64,000 nt of DNA from Cephaloticoccus sp. (GCA_030833445.1 JAURHD010000006.1:62001-126000), one strand, 5' to 3'; counted from the first letter of the stretch, positions 7,906 through 17,051 are shown. Translations and numbers: made by a program. The notes: generated by a model from the sequence alone, not told the origin.

Positions 7906-9597
7906 TCAGGGGTTGGCGGTTTCGGCGGCCTGTTCGGGCCAAAGCACGCGGGCGGCGAAATCGCCGAAGCGTTCGTTGGCGACGCGCTCCGCCTTCCAGC
8001 GTTGGAACAGCGGACCGATCTCGGCTTCGATCTCGGCTTCCTTGATGACTTCCTTGTAAACGCGATTGAGGCGGGTGCCCGAGGCATTGCCGCCGAGCCA
8101 GAACTGGTAACGGCCAGGCGCTTTGCCGACGAAAGCGATCTCGGCCATGTAGGGCCGGGCACAGCCGTTGGGGCAGCCGGTGGAGCGAATGATGATTTCC
8201 TCGCCGCCAAGACCGAGTTCGCCGCCGAGTTTCTCGATGCGGTCGATTAGGCCGGGGAGCATGCGTTCGGATTCGGCGAGACCCAGGCCGCAGGTTGGCA
8301 GCGACGGGCAGGCCATTGAGGCGGCGTGCAGCACCGTGGCCTGCTGGTCGACCTTGACGCCGTGCGAGGCGAGCAACGCGGTGATGCCGTCACGGTCGGT
8401 GTCGGGCACATTGGCGATGATCACGTTTTGGTTGGCGGAGAGCCGGAACTCGACGTGCGGGAATTGCTCCGCGACCTGGCGCAGCGCGGTCTTTTGCGCA
8501 TGGCCAGCGACATTCTTGATGCGGCCGGTCTGGACGTAGAGGGTGAGGAACTGGCTGCCGTCGACCGCGCGATGCCAGCCGTAGAGGTCGCCAGTGGTGG
8601 TGAATTGGTAATCACGGGCGGGCGCGATCTTGATCTCGGCGCGCTGGTTGATTTCGCCGCGCAACCATTCGACGCCCTTTTCCTCGACGACATACTTGAG
8701 TCGCGCGTGTTTGCGGTTGGTGCGGTCGCCGAAATCGCGGTGAATCGTGAGCACGGCCTTGGCGACTTCCACGACCTGATCCGGCGTGATGAAACCGACC
8801 ACGTCCGCAAGGCGCGGGAAGGTCTGCACTTGATTGTGGCTGCGCCCCATGCCGCCGCCGACGGTGAGATTGTAGCCGAGCAACGCGTCACCGTCCGTGA
8901 TGGCGATGAAGCCGAGATCGTTGGTGAACACATCCATGTCATTCACCGGAGGAATGACGAAGCTGGTCTTGAATTTGCGCGGCAGGTAGGTCTTGCCGTA
9001 AAGCGGGTCGACGAAGTTCTTGTTCTCCTCGTCCTCAAGGTTGAGCTGGGCGCCGTCGATCCAGATGGAGTGATAGGCCTTGGTCTGCGGATTCAGGGCA
9101 TCGGCGAGTTTCACGCTGTCCTGATAAACGAGTTCGCGCGCCTTGGTCGTCGCCGGCGTGGGCGACGCGGTGACGTTGCGGTTCACATCACCGCAGGCGG
9201 CGAGGGTGGAGAGGAGCGATTCGTTGATCTTCTTTACGAGGGGTCTCAGACCGGACAGCACCACGCCGTGGAACTGGATGCTCTGGCGGGTGGTGAGGCG
9301 CAGGGTATCGTTGCCGTATTGGGTGGCGAGATCGTCGAAGGTGACCCATTGCTGGGCGGTCATGACGCCACCCGGGATACGGCCGCGAATCATCATCATG
9401 TAGTGCTTGCCGGTCTTGCGCACATCGCGATCGTCCTGCTGATAGGCGCCGTGGAATTTCAGAAACTGCGTGTCGTCATCCGAGAAGCGGTCCGCCGCCG
9501 GATCGGCCATGGTGGCGGCGAGGTTGCCGGCCAGCGTGGGGACGGCATTCTTCAGAATTTCATTGTGGGAGAGCTTGGCTGGTTCGGTTTGCGACAT
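7906..9597 (-). CDS. cysI: Sulfite reductase hemoprotein
   Basis: Reduces sulfite to sulfide with siroheme and a 4Fe-4S cluster. 563 residues with the duplicated nitrite/sulfite reductase fold. The four cluster/siroheme cysteines are C430 and C436 (CPSLPTC) and C475 and C479 (CPNGC). Other motifs include RLTTRQSIQFHG and TVGGGMGRSHN. First gene of the cysI-cysH-cysD-cysN operon. No flavoprotein partner (cysJ) is nearby, so electrons may come from ferredoxin or from a reductase encoded elsewhere. The siroheme genes are divergent from it across 54 bases. Confidence 0.95.
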   Translation of the reverse strand: MSQTEPAKLSHNEILKNAVPTLAGNLAATMADPAADRFSDDDTQFLKFHGAYQQDDRDVRKTGKHYMMMIRGRIPGGVMTAQQWVTFDDLATQYGNDTLRLTTRQSIQFHGVVLSGLRPLVKKINESLLSTLAACGDVNRNVTASPTPATTKARELVYQDSVKLADALNPQTKAYHSIWIDGAQLNLEDEENKNFVDPLYGKTYLPRKFKTSFVIPPVNDMDVFTNDLGFIAITDGDALLGYNLTVGGGMGRSHNQVQTFPRLADVVGFITPDQVVEVAKAVLTIHRDFGDRTNRKHARLKYVVEEKGVEWLRGEINQRAEIKIAPARDYQFTTTGDLYGWHRAVDGSQFLTLYVQTGRIKNVAGHAQKTALRQVAEQFPHVEFRLSANQNVIIANVPDTDRDGITALLASHGVKVDQQATVLHAASMACPSLPTCGLGLAESERMLPGLIDRIEKLGGELGLGGEEIIIRSTGCPNGCARPYMAEIAFVGKAPGRYQFWLGGNASGTRLNRVYKEVIKEAEIEAEIGPLFQRWKAERVANERFGDFAARVLWPEQAAETANP

Positions 9598-9651
9598 GAC
9601 AGAAATTGGAGTTGATTAATTGAGTGAAGAACTAAAGAAAGAGCAAATCAG
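9598..9651. promoter_or_regulatory. Divergent promoter space between cysI and cobA
   Basis: Only 54 bases separate the ATG codons of cysI and cobA, so both promoters and any operator must overlap or extend into coding sequence. It contains GAGTGAAGAACTAAAG at 9622-9637, closely matching the site at 1393-1408 over the Rrf2 gene start. This would allow coordinate control of sulfite reduction and siroheme synthesis. No convincing sigma-70 boxes could be fixed. Confidence 0.45.
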
Positions 9652-10455
9652 ATGAGTAAAGAACAAAAGTTCACTTATGACAGCCCCACGGCAAATGGCC
9701 GCGTAACCTTGGTCGGCGCAGGACCGGGCCCAGCCGATTTGTTGACGATTCGTGGCCTCCGGGCGCTCGAAGCGGCCGAGGTGGTGGTTTATGATGACTT
9801 GGTTAACAACGACTTGCTCGATATTTGCCCGTCCACGGCCAAGCGCATCTATGTAGGCAAGCGTGCCGGGGTGCATTATGTGCCGCAGGAGAAAATCTCC
9901 GAGATTCTTATCGAAGAGGCACGCTTGGGTCAGCATGTCGTCCGCCTAAAGGGCGGAGATCCGCTGGTCTTTGGGCGTGGGGGTGAGGAAATGTCAGCTT
10001 TGGCCGCGGCGGAGATTCCATTTTCAGTCGTGCCGGGCGTCACGGCGGCAATCGCGGCCGGAGCGGGCGTCGGCATCCCGCTGACCCATCGTGATCACGC
10101 TTCAGCGGTGGTTTTTGTGACCGGGCACGAATGCGCCGGCAAAACGGCGAATCGCAATCATGCCGATTGGGCGGCCTTGGCCAAAACCGGAGCGACGCTG
10201 TGCATCTATATGGGGGTGCGGCGTCTGCCGGAGATTACGGAGGCTTTGGTCGAGGGCGGTTTGATGGGAACGACGCCGGTGGCGGTAATCGCCAATGCGA
10301 CCCTGCCGAACCAAAGTGTGCACCTGACGACGCTGGCGGAGGCACCGATCCTGAGCACCACGCTCAAAGGGCAGCCTTCGCTGATCATCGTGGGCGAAGT
10401 CGTGCGCTGGGCGGAGTTGCAGCAGACGATGCAGTCCCTTCAACTCGTCGGGTGA
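9652..10455 (+). CDS. cobA: Uroporphyrinogen-III C-methyltransferase (SUMT)
   Basis: Methylates uroporphyrinogen III twice to precorrin-2, the first step to siroheme, the CysI cofactor. 267 residues of the tetrapyrrole methylase fold. Motifs are VTLVGAGPGPADLLTIRG at the SAM site, VVYDDLV, RLKGGDPLVFGRGGEE and VVPGVTAAIAAGA. It stands alone, without a fused dehydrogenase/chelatase domain as in CysG. The next gene overlaps its stop by four bases (GTGA) and encodes the expected chelatase. Confidence 0.95.
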   Translation: MSKEQKFTYDSPTANGRVTLVGAGPGPADLLTIRGLRALEAAEVVVYDDLVNNDLLDICPSTAKRIYVGKRAGVHYVPQEKISEILIEEARLGQHVVRLKGGDPLVFGRGGEEMSALAAAEIPFSVVPGVTAAIAAGAGVGIPLTHRDHASAVVFVTGHECAGKTANRNHADWAALAKTGATLCIYMGVRRLPEITEALVEGGLMGTTPVAVIANATLPNQSVHLTTLAEAPILSTTLKGQPSLIIVGEVVRWAELQQTMQSLQLVG

Positions 10456-11276
10456 AAATCCTGCTGGTTGACAACGGCTCACTGGAACCGGCCGCCACCC
10501 TGGCGTTGCGCGACCTCGCGCGCCGTTTGAGTGCGCAAACCGGCCGTGAAATTTTGCCCGTGTCATTGTTGCATGCGAACAAGGTGTCCGCGGAGCAGTT
10601 AGGTGGAATTACGGCGGAAACTATCGAGCCGTTTTTGCGCGCGCAGGCTATGGTTGACGAAACCGACTTCGTGGTGTTACCGCTGTTCTTCGGACCGAGC
10701 CGGGCGATCACCGAATACCTGCCCGGGGTAGTCGAGAAACTGTGCGGCGAATTCCCGGCGATTAGCGTGCGCGTTGCGTCGACGCTGTTTGCGACAGGTG
10801 ATGAAACGCTTGCACGGATGTTAGCGGAGCGCGTGCGCGAACAACTCACGGCCGAGTTCACGCAGGGCGAGCCAGTGCGGGTGGCGCTGGTCGATCACGG
10901 CAGTCCCGTGGCGGCGGTGACGGCGGTGCGCGATACCCTGGCCAAGCAACTGGCGGTAAAACTAGGATCCGAAGTGACCGAAGTCGCGGGTTGCAGCATG
11001 GAACGCCGAGCTGGACCCGAATATGATTTTAATGAACCGCTGTTGGCCAAACTCTTAGCGCGCGCCGGCTGGAATACCGGTCCGGTGATTGTGGCGCAGC
11101 TATTTTTGGCCCCGGGACGACACGCGGGTCCGAATGGGGATATTGCGACGATTTGTGCTGCGGCCGCAACCGCATCACCCGCGCTCCGCATCGCGCGCAC
11201 AGCAGTGCTGGGCCCACATCCGGCATTACTCGACCTGCTCGCGAATCGTTTGGCGCAGATCAGCGGGCAGGATTGA
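10452..11276 (+). CDS. Two-domain CbiX/SirB-type sirohydrochlorin chelatase
   Basis: Probably inserts iron into sirohydrochlorin to finish siroheme. A GTG start overlaps the cobA stop (GTGA), giving 274 residues. The protein has two tandem CbiX-like halves. The C-terminal half keeps both expected metal-binding histidines: VDHGSP (H149) and LAPGRHAGP (H224). The N-terminal half has VDNGSL (N8) and FGPSRAI in the same places, so both histidines look lost. One active site per chain is inferred. Neighbour cobA and the cys operon support an iron chelatase over a cobalt one. The precorrin-2 dehydrogenase step is not encoded here. Confidence 0.82.
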   Translation: MKILLVDNGSLEPAATLALRDLARRLSAQTGREILPVSLLHANKVSAEQLGGITAETIEPFLRAQAMVDETDFVVLPLFFGPSRAITEYLPGVVEKLCGEFPAISVRVASTLFATGDETLARMLAERVREQLTAEFTQGEPVRVALVDHGSPVAAVTAVRDTLAKQLAVKLGSEVTEVAGCSMERRAGPEYDFNEPLLAKLLARAGWNTGPVIVAQLFLAPGRHAGPNGDIATICAAAATASPALRIARTAVLGPHPALLDLLANRLAQISGQD

Positions 11277-11306
11277 ATCCAATCCACAAACGAGTTCACT
11301 GCCGCC

Positions 11307-12965
11307 ATGACCCCTGCTGAACTCGCGCAGATTTTTCCGCTTGGTCCCGATTCCCTGAAACAACCGGATGTTCCCGTGGGCCGGGTGGAGAAATGCGAGT
11401 TCAATTCGAGCCGGATCTATCCCGGCACGGTGCGTGACTACTGGGTGTATGTGCCGGCCCAATATCGGCCGACGAAGGCCGCTTGTGTCCTCGTGGTGCA
11501 GGACGGACACGACCATTTGTTCGCAGGTCGGTGGAACACCGCCGTGGTGCTCGACAACCTGATTCATCAAAAGGCGATGCCGGTCACGATCGGAGTGTTT
11601 ATCAATCCCGGGAAAATTCCCCCGGCGCGGGCGGGTGGGATGACGCGGGACAATCGCAGTTTCGAATACGATAGTGCGGGTGACCGCTACGCCCGGTTTG
11701 TGTTGGAGGAAATTTTACCCGTGGTCGCGGCGCGTTTCAAGCTGCGCACGGATGGCAATAGCCGCGCGATCATGGGTGGCAGCAGCGGTGGGTTCTGTTC
11801 GTTGAATGCGGCTTGGTGCCGGCCGGATGCATTTCAACGCGTCGTTTCGATGGTAGGTTCCTTCACCCCGATGCGCGGCGGGCACAGCTTGGCCGCGCAG
11901 GTCAGGCTCACCGAGGCGAAACCGCTCAAGGTGTTCCTGCAGGGTGGCGCGCAGGATCTTGATGTCGCCAACGGCAATTGGTGGACGGCAAATCTCGAAA
12001 TGCTCTCCGCACTGCAGTTTGCCGGCTATGACGTGCAGCATGTCTGGGATGAACGCGCCGGACACAATGAGTTTCACTGCAATATGATTTGTCCCGATGC
12101 CTTGCGCTGGGTCTGGCAGGACTATCCCAAAAAGATAGTCGCGCGGGGTGGGGCGAATCAACCGATCACCCGGATACTTGCCCCGCAGAAAAAATGGCGG
12201 CGGATTTTGACTAATCGCGTGAAGGTTGGAGCAATCACGACGGATGCCAAAGGCACACTTTATTTTGTCGATACCACTGCACAAACGATCTGCCGGTTAG
12301 AGGCGGGTGAACGCGTCACGGTGCTGGCGAAAGCTATACCCGACGTCAGTGCCTTGGCGGTGGGGGACGACGGCACGGTTTATATGGCCCAACCGAAATC
12401 GAAACGGGTGATGCGGGTGCGTGGTTTCGGCCGGCCGAAGGTGCATTCCGCTGGTGTAGAAGTGACCGGAATATGTGCGGCCAAGGATGGACAACTCTAC
12501 GCCACCGAATCCACCAAACATCGCGTTTTACGCTTGGCTGCAGACGGCACAGTCCGGGTTGTGACCCGCGCGGTGCAGCAACCGATGGTGGTGCGACGTT
12601 CCATCGACAGCAGCCAGTTAATCATCGCGAGCGCACGCGGGCATGATGCTTGGCTCGGTCGCATAACCCCGGATGGGAATTTGGAGTGCGTTGAACCCTT
12701 CATGTATTTTGACCGCGCGATCCAGCGGGCGAATCACCGGTGTGATGACTTGGTGGTGACGCGTCCAGGTTGGACGATTGCCGCCCTTGAGGACGGTCTG
12801 ATGATCAATAACCAGAATGGGCTGCCGTCGGGCTTTCTGCCGGTGGCGTCAGGATCTCCTACGGTTCTGGCCTTGGGTGGTCCCCGCGGTGACCAGCTCT
12901 TCATGGTGGTTGAGGGCAAGTTACATGTCCGGCGTATCCGTCTGCTGCCCACGTTGTGGCTATGA
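11307..12965 (+). CDS. Esterase fused to an SMP-30/gluconolactonase-like beta-propeller
   Basis: 552 residues in two parts. Residues 1-~280 resemble the enterochelin-esterase/esterase-D alpha/beta hydrolase family: YWVYVPAQY, then the nucleophile elbow GGSSG with Ser159, and a late GHNEFHC that can supply the histidine. Residues ~300-550 are repeated strand units (TDAKGTLYFVDTT, VGDDGTVYMAQP, AAKDGQLYATEST) typical of an SMP-30/NHL six-bladed propeller. No signal peptide is visible. Possible roles are ester release from sugars or lactone handling. Starts 30 bases after the chelatase gene but is functionally unlike it. Confidence 0.78.
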   Translation: MTPAELAQIFPLGPDSLKQPDVPVGRVEKCEFNSSRIYPGTVRDYWVYVPAQYRPTKAACVLVVQDGHDHLFAGRWNTAVVLDNLIHQKAMPVTIGVFINPGKIPPARAGGMTRDNRSFEYDSAGDRYARFVLEEILPVVAARFKLRTDGNSRAIMGGSSGGFCSLNAAWCRPDAFQRVVSMVGSFTPMRGGHSLAAQVRLTEAKPLKVFLQGGAQDLDVANGNWWTANLEMLSALQFAGYDVQHVWDERAGHNEFHCNMICPDALRWVWQDYPKKIVARGGANQPITRILAPQKKWRRILTNRVKVGAITTDAKGTLYFVDTTAQTICRLEAGERVTVLAKAIPDVSALAVGDDGTVYMAQPKSKRVMRVRGFGRPKVHSAGVEVTGICAAKDGQLYATESTKHRVLRLAADGTVRVVTRAVQQPMVVRRSIDSSQLIIASARGHDAWLGRITPDGNLECVEPFMYFDRAIQRANHRCDDLVVTRPGWTIAALEDGLMINNQNGLPSGFLPVASGSPTVLALGGPRGDQLFMVVEGKLHVRRIRLLPTLWL

Positions 12966-13110
12966 ATCCGGATTGTGGGTCGCGTTTCTGGAGATGACGG
13001 AACCATTCAAGTTCATCACCGAATAATACAAGCATCCCCACGGTGATTGGGCTAGAGTGCGCCAAGTTTTGGTTCGTAACCCCAACCCTCCCATCGAGGC
13101 ACCCCCTGAT

Positions 13111-13902
13111 ATGACCAAGTCCCTGATTCCTGTTGATGCCGCACAAATCGCCCATTGGGTCGAGCAGTTCAACCGCGATGGTTTTCTTTTCATCCAGAAT
13201 GTAATCCCACCTGATCTATGCGCTGAATTGCGCACCGACTTGGATCGAATGCTGATGGATGATTCCGGGTCGAGTGTCGGCAAGTCACCGCAGATGGAAA
13301 TTGTGCTGCGCGCCTTCGAACACAGCCCGGCCAACGTGAAGCTGTTCGATCTCGAGCCGATCGTGTCCCTGGCCGAGGCCCTGATTTCGCCCGATTGTCA
13401 TGTGATCCACAACAACTCATTCAAGACGCCGCCCGGTGGGGGTCTATCCACGTGGCATCAGGACGATGCGGCGCACCTCATCGTGACCGAAGGAGAGGCG
13501 CCGAAAAACATCCGCCTGCCGGTGCTGTTCTTCACGGCGAATTACTACCTGACGGACGTGGACGAAATTGACCACGGCGGCACCGAGGTCATTCCCGGAT
13601 CGCATTTGTTCGGCCGACCGTTGCCGGAGGATCTGACCGGCACGGAATGGGAATCAAAGGTAAAATACAATCTGGGCAAAGCCGGCAGTGTGGTGTTGTT
13701 CAACAATCAGGTCTGGCACCGCGGCGGTCCGAACCGGAGTGAGCGCGTGCGCTACATCACCCAGATTACTTATGCACGCCGCATCATCGGCCACAAATAC
13801 TATCCGTTCATGAATTACCAGATGCCGGAGCACATCTATCGTGATGCGGATCCGCGTTTGAAACGCCTCCTTGGTTTCCTGCCGCGCGGGGCCTATGGTT
13901 GA
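13111..13902 (+). CDS. Phytanoyl-CoA dioxygenase (PhyH) family protein
   Basis: A 263-residue non-heme Fe(II)/2-oxoglutarate dioxygenase-like protein. The iron ligands fit H116-x-D118 in STWHQDDA and distal H203 in NQVWHRGG, with R209 for 2-oxoglutarate. The chosen ATG starts MTKSLIPVDA; a start 54 bases upstream is possible but adds a proline-rich stretch. It ends one base before the end of an opposing PhyH gene. Bacterial PhyH proteins hydroxylate varied small molecules; the substrate is unknown. Confidence 0.87.
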   Translation: MTKSLIPVDAAQIAHWVEQFNRDGFLFIQNVIPPDLCAELRTDLDRMLMDDSGSSVGKSPQMEIVLRAFEHSPANVKLFDLEPIVSLAEALISPDCHVIHNNSFKTPPGGGLSTWHQDDAAHLIVTEGEAPKNIRLPVLFFTANYYLTDVDEIDHGGTEVIPGSHLFGRPLPEDLTGTEWESKVKYNLGKAGSVVLFNNQVWHRGGPNRSERVRYITQITYARRIIGHKYYPFMNYQMPEHIYRDADPRLKRLLGFLPRGAYG

Positions 13903-14859
13903 TCAGCAGATCCGCCGACCGGGTTTGAGGAAATCGTGATTCCACGCGCTGCGATTCAGCGGGAGTTTCTGCCAGTAATATTTTAGATCGTCGCTTTTCC
14001 AATCGGCGTAAATCTCCTCCCACTTGAGGGGGCAATGCGGATTGAGCGAGCTCTCGTCCACCGGTTCATCGATCGCTTGGTAACGCACGTCGAGCGAGAG
14101 CCGGATGCGATCCTTGAACTGACTGCGCAAGGCCTTGTGGACGGTGTGGCTGGGAAAGGTGAGCACGTCGCCGGCCTGATAGTCACCCTCAACCCATGTG
14201 GTCTCGGTGGGGCAGAGCGGCACGGCGAATCCACCGGCCCCTTTCGCGGGTTGCACTGGAAGATACCCTTTTTTGTGTGAGCCTTTCAGCACCGTCAGGC
14301 CGCCCATCTCACGCGAACAGTCGCCGGCCGGAAACCAACAAGTCCAGGTATTGGCACTTCCTTGGATATAGGGAAAATCCTGATGCGGCGGGGTCGGCAC
14401 CATGAATTTGTGCGGGGTGATCATCCGGCAAATATGCCGGGGGTGCACCAGCACCTCGCCGTCGAACAAGGCCCGGTAGATTTCCAGTAGGCGCGGATGA
14501 TGCGGCAACCGGTGAAACGATTCGAGCCGTTGCACATCGTGGTAGGCCTCCTGACTTACGCCTATGTCCGTGCGGTGCATTTCCTCATCCGTCAGGGCGT
14601 TGATGGCATCAAAATCGATCAATCCACCCAATGCATCCTGGCCGGGTTGCAGCCAGCCGTGTTTGCGCACCACGTTGAGGAGATCGGCGCGAACGGCCAA
14701 CACCTCGTTGACCGGCAGGCGTTGTTTGAAAAACAAGTAGCCATCCTCCGCCGCACGTGCGCGCAACGCCATGGGATCCTCCAGTAACGGAGTGGAGTCG
14801 ATGAAAAGACTCTTCTGCACCGAGCGAGGGGGAACCGGTTGGGGCGGCGATACAGACAT
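13903..14859 (-). CDS. Second phytanoyl-CoA dioxygenase (PhyH) family protein
   Basis: 318 residues from the ATG at 14859 (MSVSPPQPVP). The iron site fits H159-x-D161 in TPPHQDFPY and a distal histidine near 241 in SHTVHKAL, with a following arginine. It is only distantly similar to the neighbouring PhyH gene, so a recent duplication is unlikely. It lies 48 bases downstream of a sulfatase on the same strand, which suggests a joint role in breaking down a sulfated or methylated substrate. That role is an inference. Confidence 0.86.
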   Translation of the reverse strand: MSVSPPQPVPPRSVQKSLFIDSTPLLEDPMALRARAAEDGYLFFKQRLPVNEVLAVRADLLNVVRKHGWLQPGQDALGGLIDFDAINALTDEEMHRTDIGVSQEAYHDVQRLESFHRLPHHPRLLEIYRALFDGEVLVHPRHICRMITPHKFMVPTPPHQDFPYIQGSANTWTCWFPAGDCSREMGGLTVLKGSHKKGYLPVQPAKGAGGFAVPLCPTETTWVEGDYQAGDVLTFPSHTVHKALRSQFKDRIRLSLDVRYQAIDEPVDESSLNPHCPLKWEEIYADWKSDDLKYYWQKLPLNRSAWNHDFLKPGRRIC

Positions 14860-14907
14860 GGTGGGGGAGTTAGGCCGAAGTCCCGCCGAAATCAAGCCGG
14901 CGACAAA

Positions 14908-16278
14908 TCATGCCGGCGGCTTGAACAGTTCCGGTTCGCGTTGCCCGGTGGGGAAAGCCGGGGCTGGAATGATTCTGGGGATCTTTTCACCGGCGGCCGC
15001 CATGCGCTTGAGCAGGCGGGTCCTTAGGTCGGCCGTGACCCTGGCATAGGCCTCACCGCCGATCAGGTTGGTCAATTCCCATGGGTCGGCGAGCAGGTCA
15101 TAGAGACAGTCCTCCGTGTAGCTTTCGGCGTTTGCGGCGATCAATGGCTGGCCATCTTTGCCGGGTTCCAAACACCGCACGCTGTATTTCCAGCGATGCG
15201 TGCGGATCGCCCGTCCAGTCTGCGCTTCGCTGAGCTGCACAAACATGTCATCGCGCCATTCCTTGGTTTGATTTTGCGCGAGCGGGAGAATGGAACGCCC
15301 TTCCATTTCGGGAGGCACGGCAATGCCGGCGGCTTCAAGCAAAGTCGGCGGCAGATCCACCAGGCTGATGAGTTCTTTGAATCGGCCGCCGCCGTCAAAC
15401 CCCGGACCGCGCAAGGCGGTGGGCACGCGAATGGAAGCATCGTGGCAGGAGCGTTTGTATTCGCTGTTGCGCGTTTTGAAATGGTTGCCGTGGTCGGAGG
15501 TGAAAAGGATGATGGTGTTGTCGAGCTGGCCCAGACTGCGGAGGGCATCGATCAACCGCCCCAGTGCCTCGTCGAGCCGTTTGATCATGCCGCAGTAACC
15601 GGGCCAATGTTGCGGGGCACTCCCGGTCAATGCCTGCAGATCAGGTGGCAATGGCGATCCGGCGTAACGTTCCTCATAACCATCAGGTGCCGGGTAGTCA
15701 TCGCGATGGTTTTGATGATGCGGCTCGATATAGGAGGTAAAGAGAAAGAACGGCTGGCTGCAGCGACTGCGCTTATCGATATAACGAATGGCGGCATCAG
15801 TGAGGGCGTCGACGCGGTATCCCGGCAATACGTGTTCGTGGCCGTCACCATCCCACACATGGGTTTCATAGGCATCGGACGTGAATTCGAGCGTGTTGGA
15901 GGCGAGCCATTCCTGATAGCCGCCTTGGAGTTCCTTGGGCACGGGTCCGTGATGAGGGTGGGCCAGATGCCATTTGCCGTAGTAGGCGGTGTGGTAACCG
16001 GCATCGTTGAAATAGTGGGCGAGGGTGCGCAGTTCGGGCTTCATCGTCGCACCATTGCACCAGACCCCGGTGTTGGTCGCGTGCATTCCGGTTTGCAGGC
16101 AGGAGCGTGCCGGACCGCAAACCGGTTGGCAGGTGAAACTGTGGGCCACGTGCGTGCCGTGGATGGCCATGCGGTCAAAGTTGGGGGTTAGTCCGAGTTG
16201 CGAACCGTGCACGCCGGTGGTGTCAAACCGCTGCTGATCAGTGAAAAATACGATGACGTTTGGCTGGGGTGACGGCAT
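14908..16278 (-). CDS. Type I sulfatase
   Basis: A 456-residue alkaline-phosphatase-superfamily sulfatase. The formylglycine motif is CGPAR (C54-R58) in PVCGPARSCLQTG. Other motifs are FFTDQQRFDT for metal binding, YYGKWHL, and FTSDHGNHF for the second metal set. No signal peptide is apparent, so it is probably cytoplasmic or weakly exported. It needs a formylglycine-generating enzyme, which is not in the window. It sits upstream of a PhyH gene on the same strand. The substrate cannot be told from sequence alone. Confidence 0.92.
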   Translation of the reverse strand: MPSPQPNVIVFFTDQQRFDTTGVHGSQLGLTPNFDRMAIHGTHVAHSFTCQPVCGPARSCLQTGMHATNTGVWCNGATMKPELRTLAHYFNDAGYHTAYYGKWHLAHPHHGPVPKELQGGYQEWLASNTLEFTSDAYETHVWDGDGHEHVLPGYRVDALTDAAIRYIDKRSRCSQPFFLFTSYIEPHHQNHRDDYPAPDGYEERYAGSPLPPDLQALTGSAPQHWPGYCGMIKRLDEALGRLIDALRSLGQLDNTIILFTSDHGNHFKTRNSEYKRSCHDASIRVPTALRGPGFDGGGRFKELISLVDLPPTLLEAAGIAVPPEMEGRSILPLAQNQTKEWRDDMFVQLSEAQTGRAIRTHRWKYSVRCLEPGKDGQPLIAANAESYTEDCLYDLLADPWELTNLIGGEAYARVTADLRTRLLKRMAAAGEKIPRIIPAPAFPTGQREPELFKPPA

Positions 16279-16421
16279 GGTGGCGATTATCCCAGTTTAC
16301 GGCCGGGAGATTGCAAGGCCAAGGGGCGGTTGAACTGGAATGAACCTGATGGCGGAACCGGGGTCACAGATTGTCACTTGCCAGTAATGCACCCTTGATA
16401 CCTATTACTATACGCACCCTT

Positions 16422-17051
16422 ATGTTGAGTCGGCACCACCATTTGAAATTTCCCCTTATATTGATTGCCCTGGGGATGCTGTTATGGGTTCCCGCCCGGG
16501 CCACGGTGGTTATCCCGCCGGAATTCGAAAAGCTGGCGGCAAAATCCGACTATATCGTCCGCGGACGCGTGACGGCACTTCACTCCGAAATTCAAATCAA
16601 GGGCAACAGCCGGCGGATCTACACTTCGGTTGAAGTGGAAGTGCTGGAAACCATCGCCGGCAACCCTCCGGCCAAATTGGTCCTCGAATGCCTGGGCGGT
16701 CGCGTGGCCGATGAAGAAATGATCGTGGAAGGAGCACCGGTTTTCAAAGTGGGCGCAGAGAGCGTGCTCTTCATCAGTGGCAACGGCCGCGCGCTTTGTC
16801 CGCTGTATGCGATGAATTACGGATATTACCCGGTGCAAGTGGAGGCGGCGAGCAAGCGCCGCTATGTGGCCCGGGGCAACGAAGTGCCGTTGGAAGATGT
16901 CGCCGAAGTCGCACAGCCTTTGTTGGAAGGTGAAGCCGCCATGGTGCAACGGCGGACCAAATCCGCCGCCCTGGCGTTGTCGCCGGAGGAGTTCTCGCAA
17001 AAAATCAAAGCGGTGATCCGACAGGAGGCCACGCGTGATCCGCAGAGCTAA
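16422..17051 (+). CDS. Exported protein of unknown function, partner of the matrixin-like protease
   Basis: 209 residues from the ATG at 16422. An N-terminal signal peptide is clear: MLSRHHHLKF, a hydrophobic core LILIALGMLLW, and an Ala-Arg-Ala cleavage region. The mature part is beta-rich, with IVRGRVTALHSE and KLVLECLGGR, and a segment VLFISGN. I do not recognise a named family. Its stop codon lies inside the start region of the downstream protease gene, whose AGGAGG ribosome site is within this gene. This tight coupling suggests a chaperone, inhibitor or pro-peptide-like partner for the protease. Confidence 0.75.
   Translation: MLSRHHHLKFPLILIALGMLLWVPARATVVIPPEFEKLAAKSDYIVRGRVTALHSEIQIKGNSRRIYTSVEVEVLETIAGNPPAKLVLECLGGRVADEEMIVEGAPVFKVGAESVLFISGNGRALCPLYAMNYGYYPVQVEAASKRRYVARGNEVPLEDVAEVAQPLLEGEAAMVQRRTKSAALALSPEEFSQKIKAVIRQEATRDPQS
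17023..17028 (+). promoter_or_regulatory. Strong ribosome binding site for the matrixin-like gene
   Basis: AGGAGG lies 6 bases before the GTG at 17035, inside the 3' end of the upstream gene. It favours that GTG over the ATG at 17053, which has no comparable site. Good Shine-Dalgarno sites are rare at other starts in this window. Confidence 0.7.

Noticed and set aside
8326-9615. 429-codon + strand open frame
   Set aside because: Antisense to cysI.
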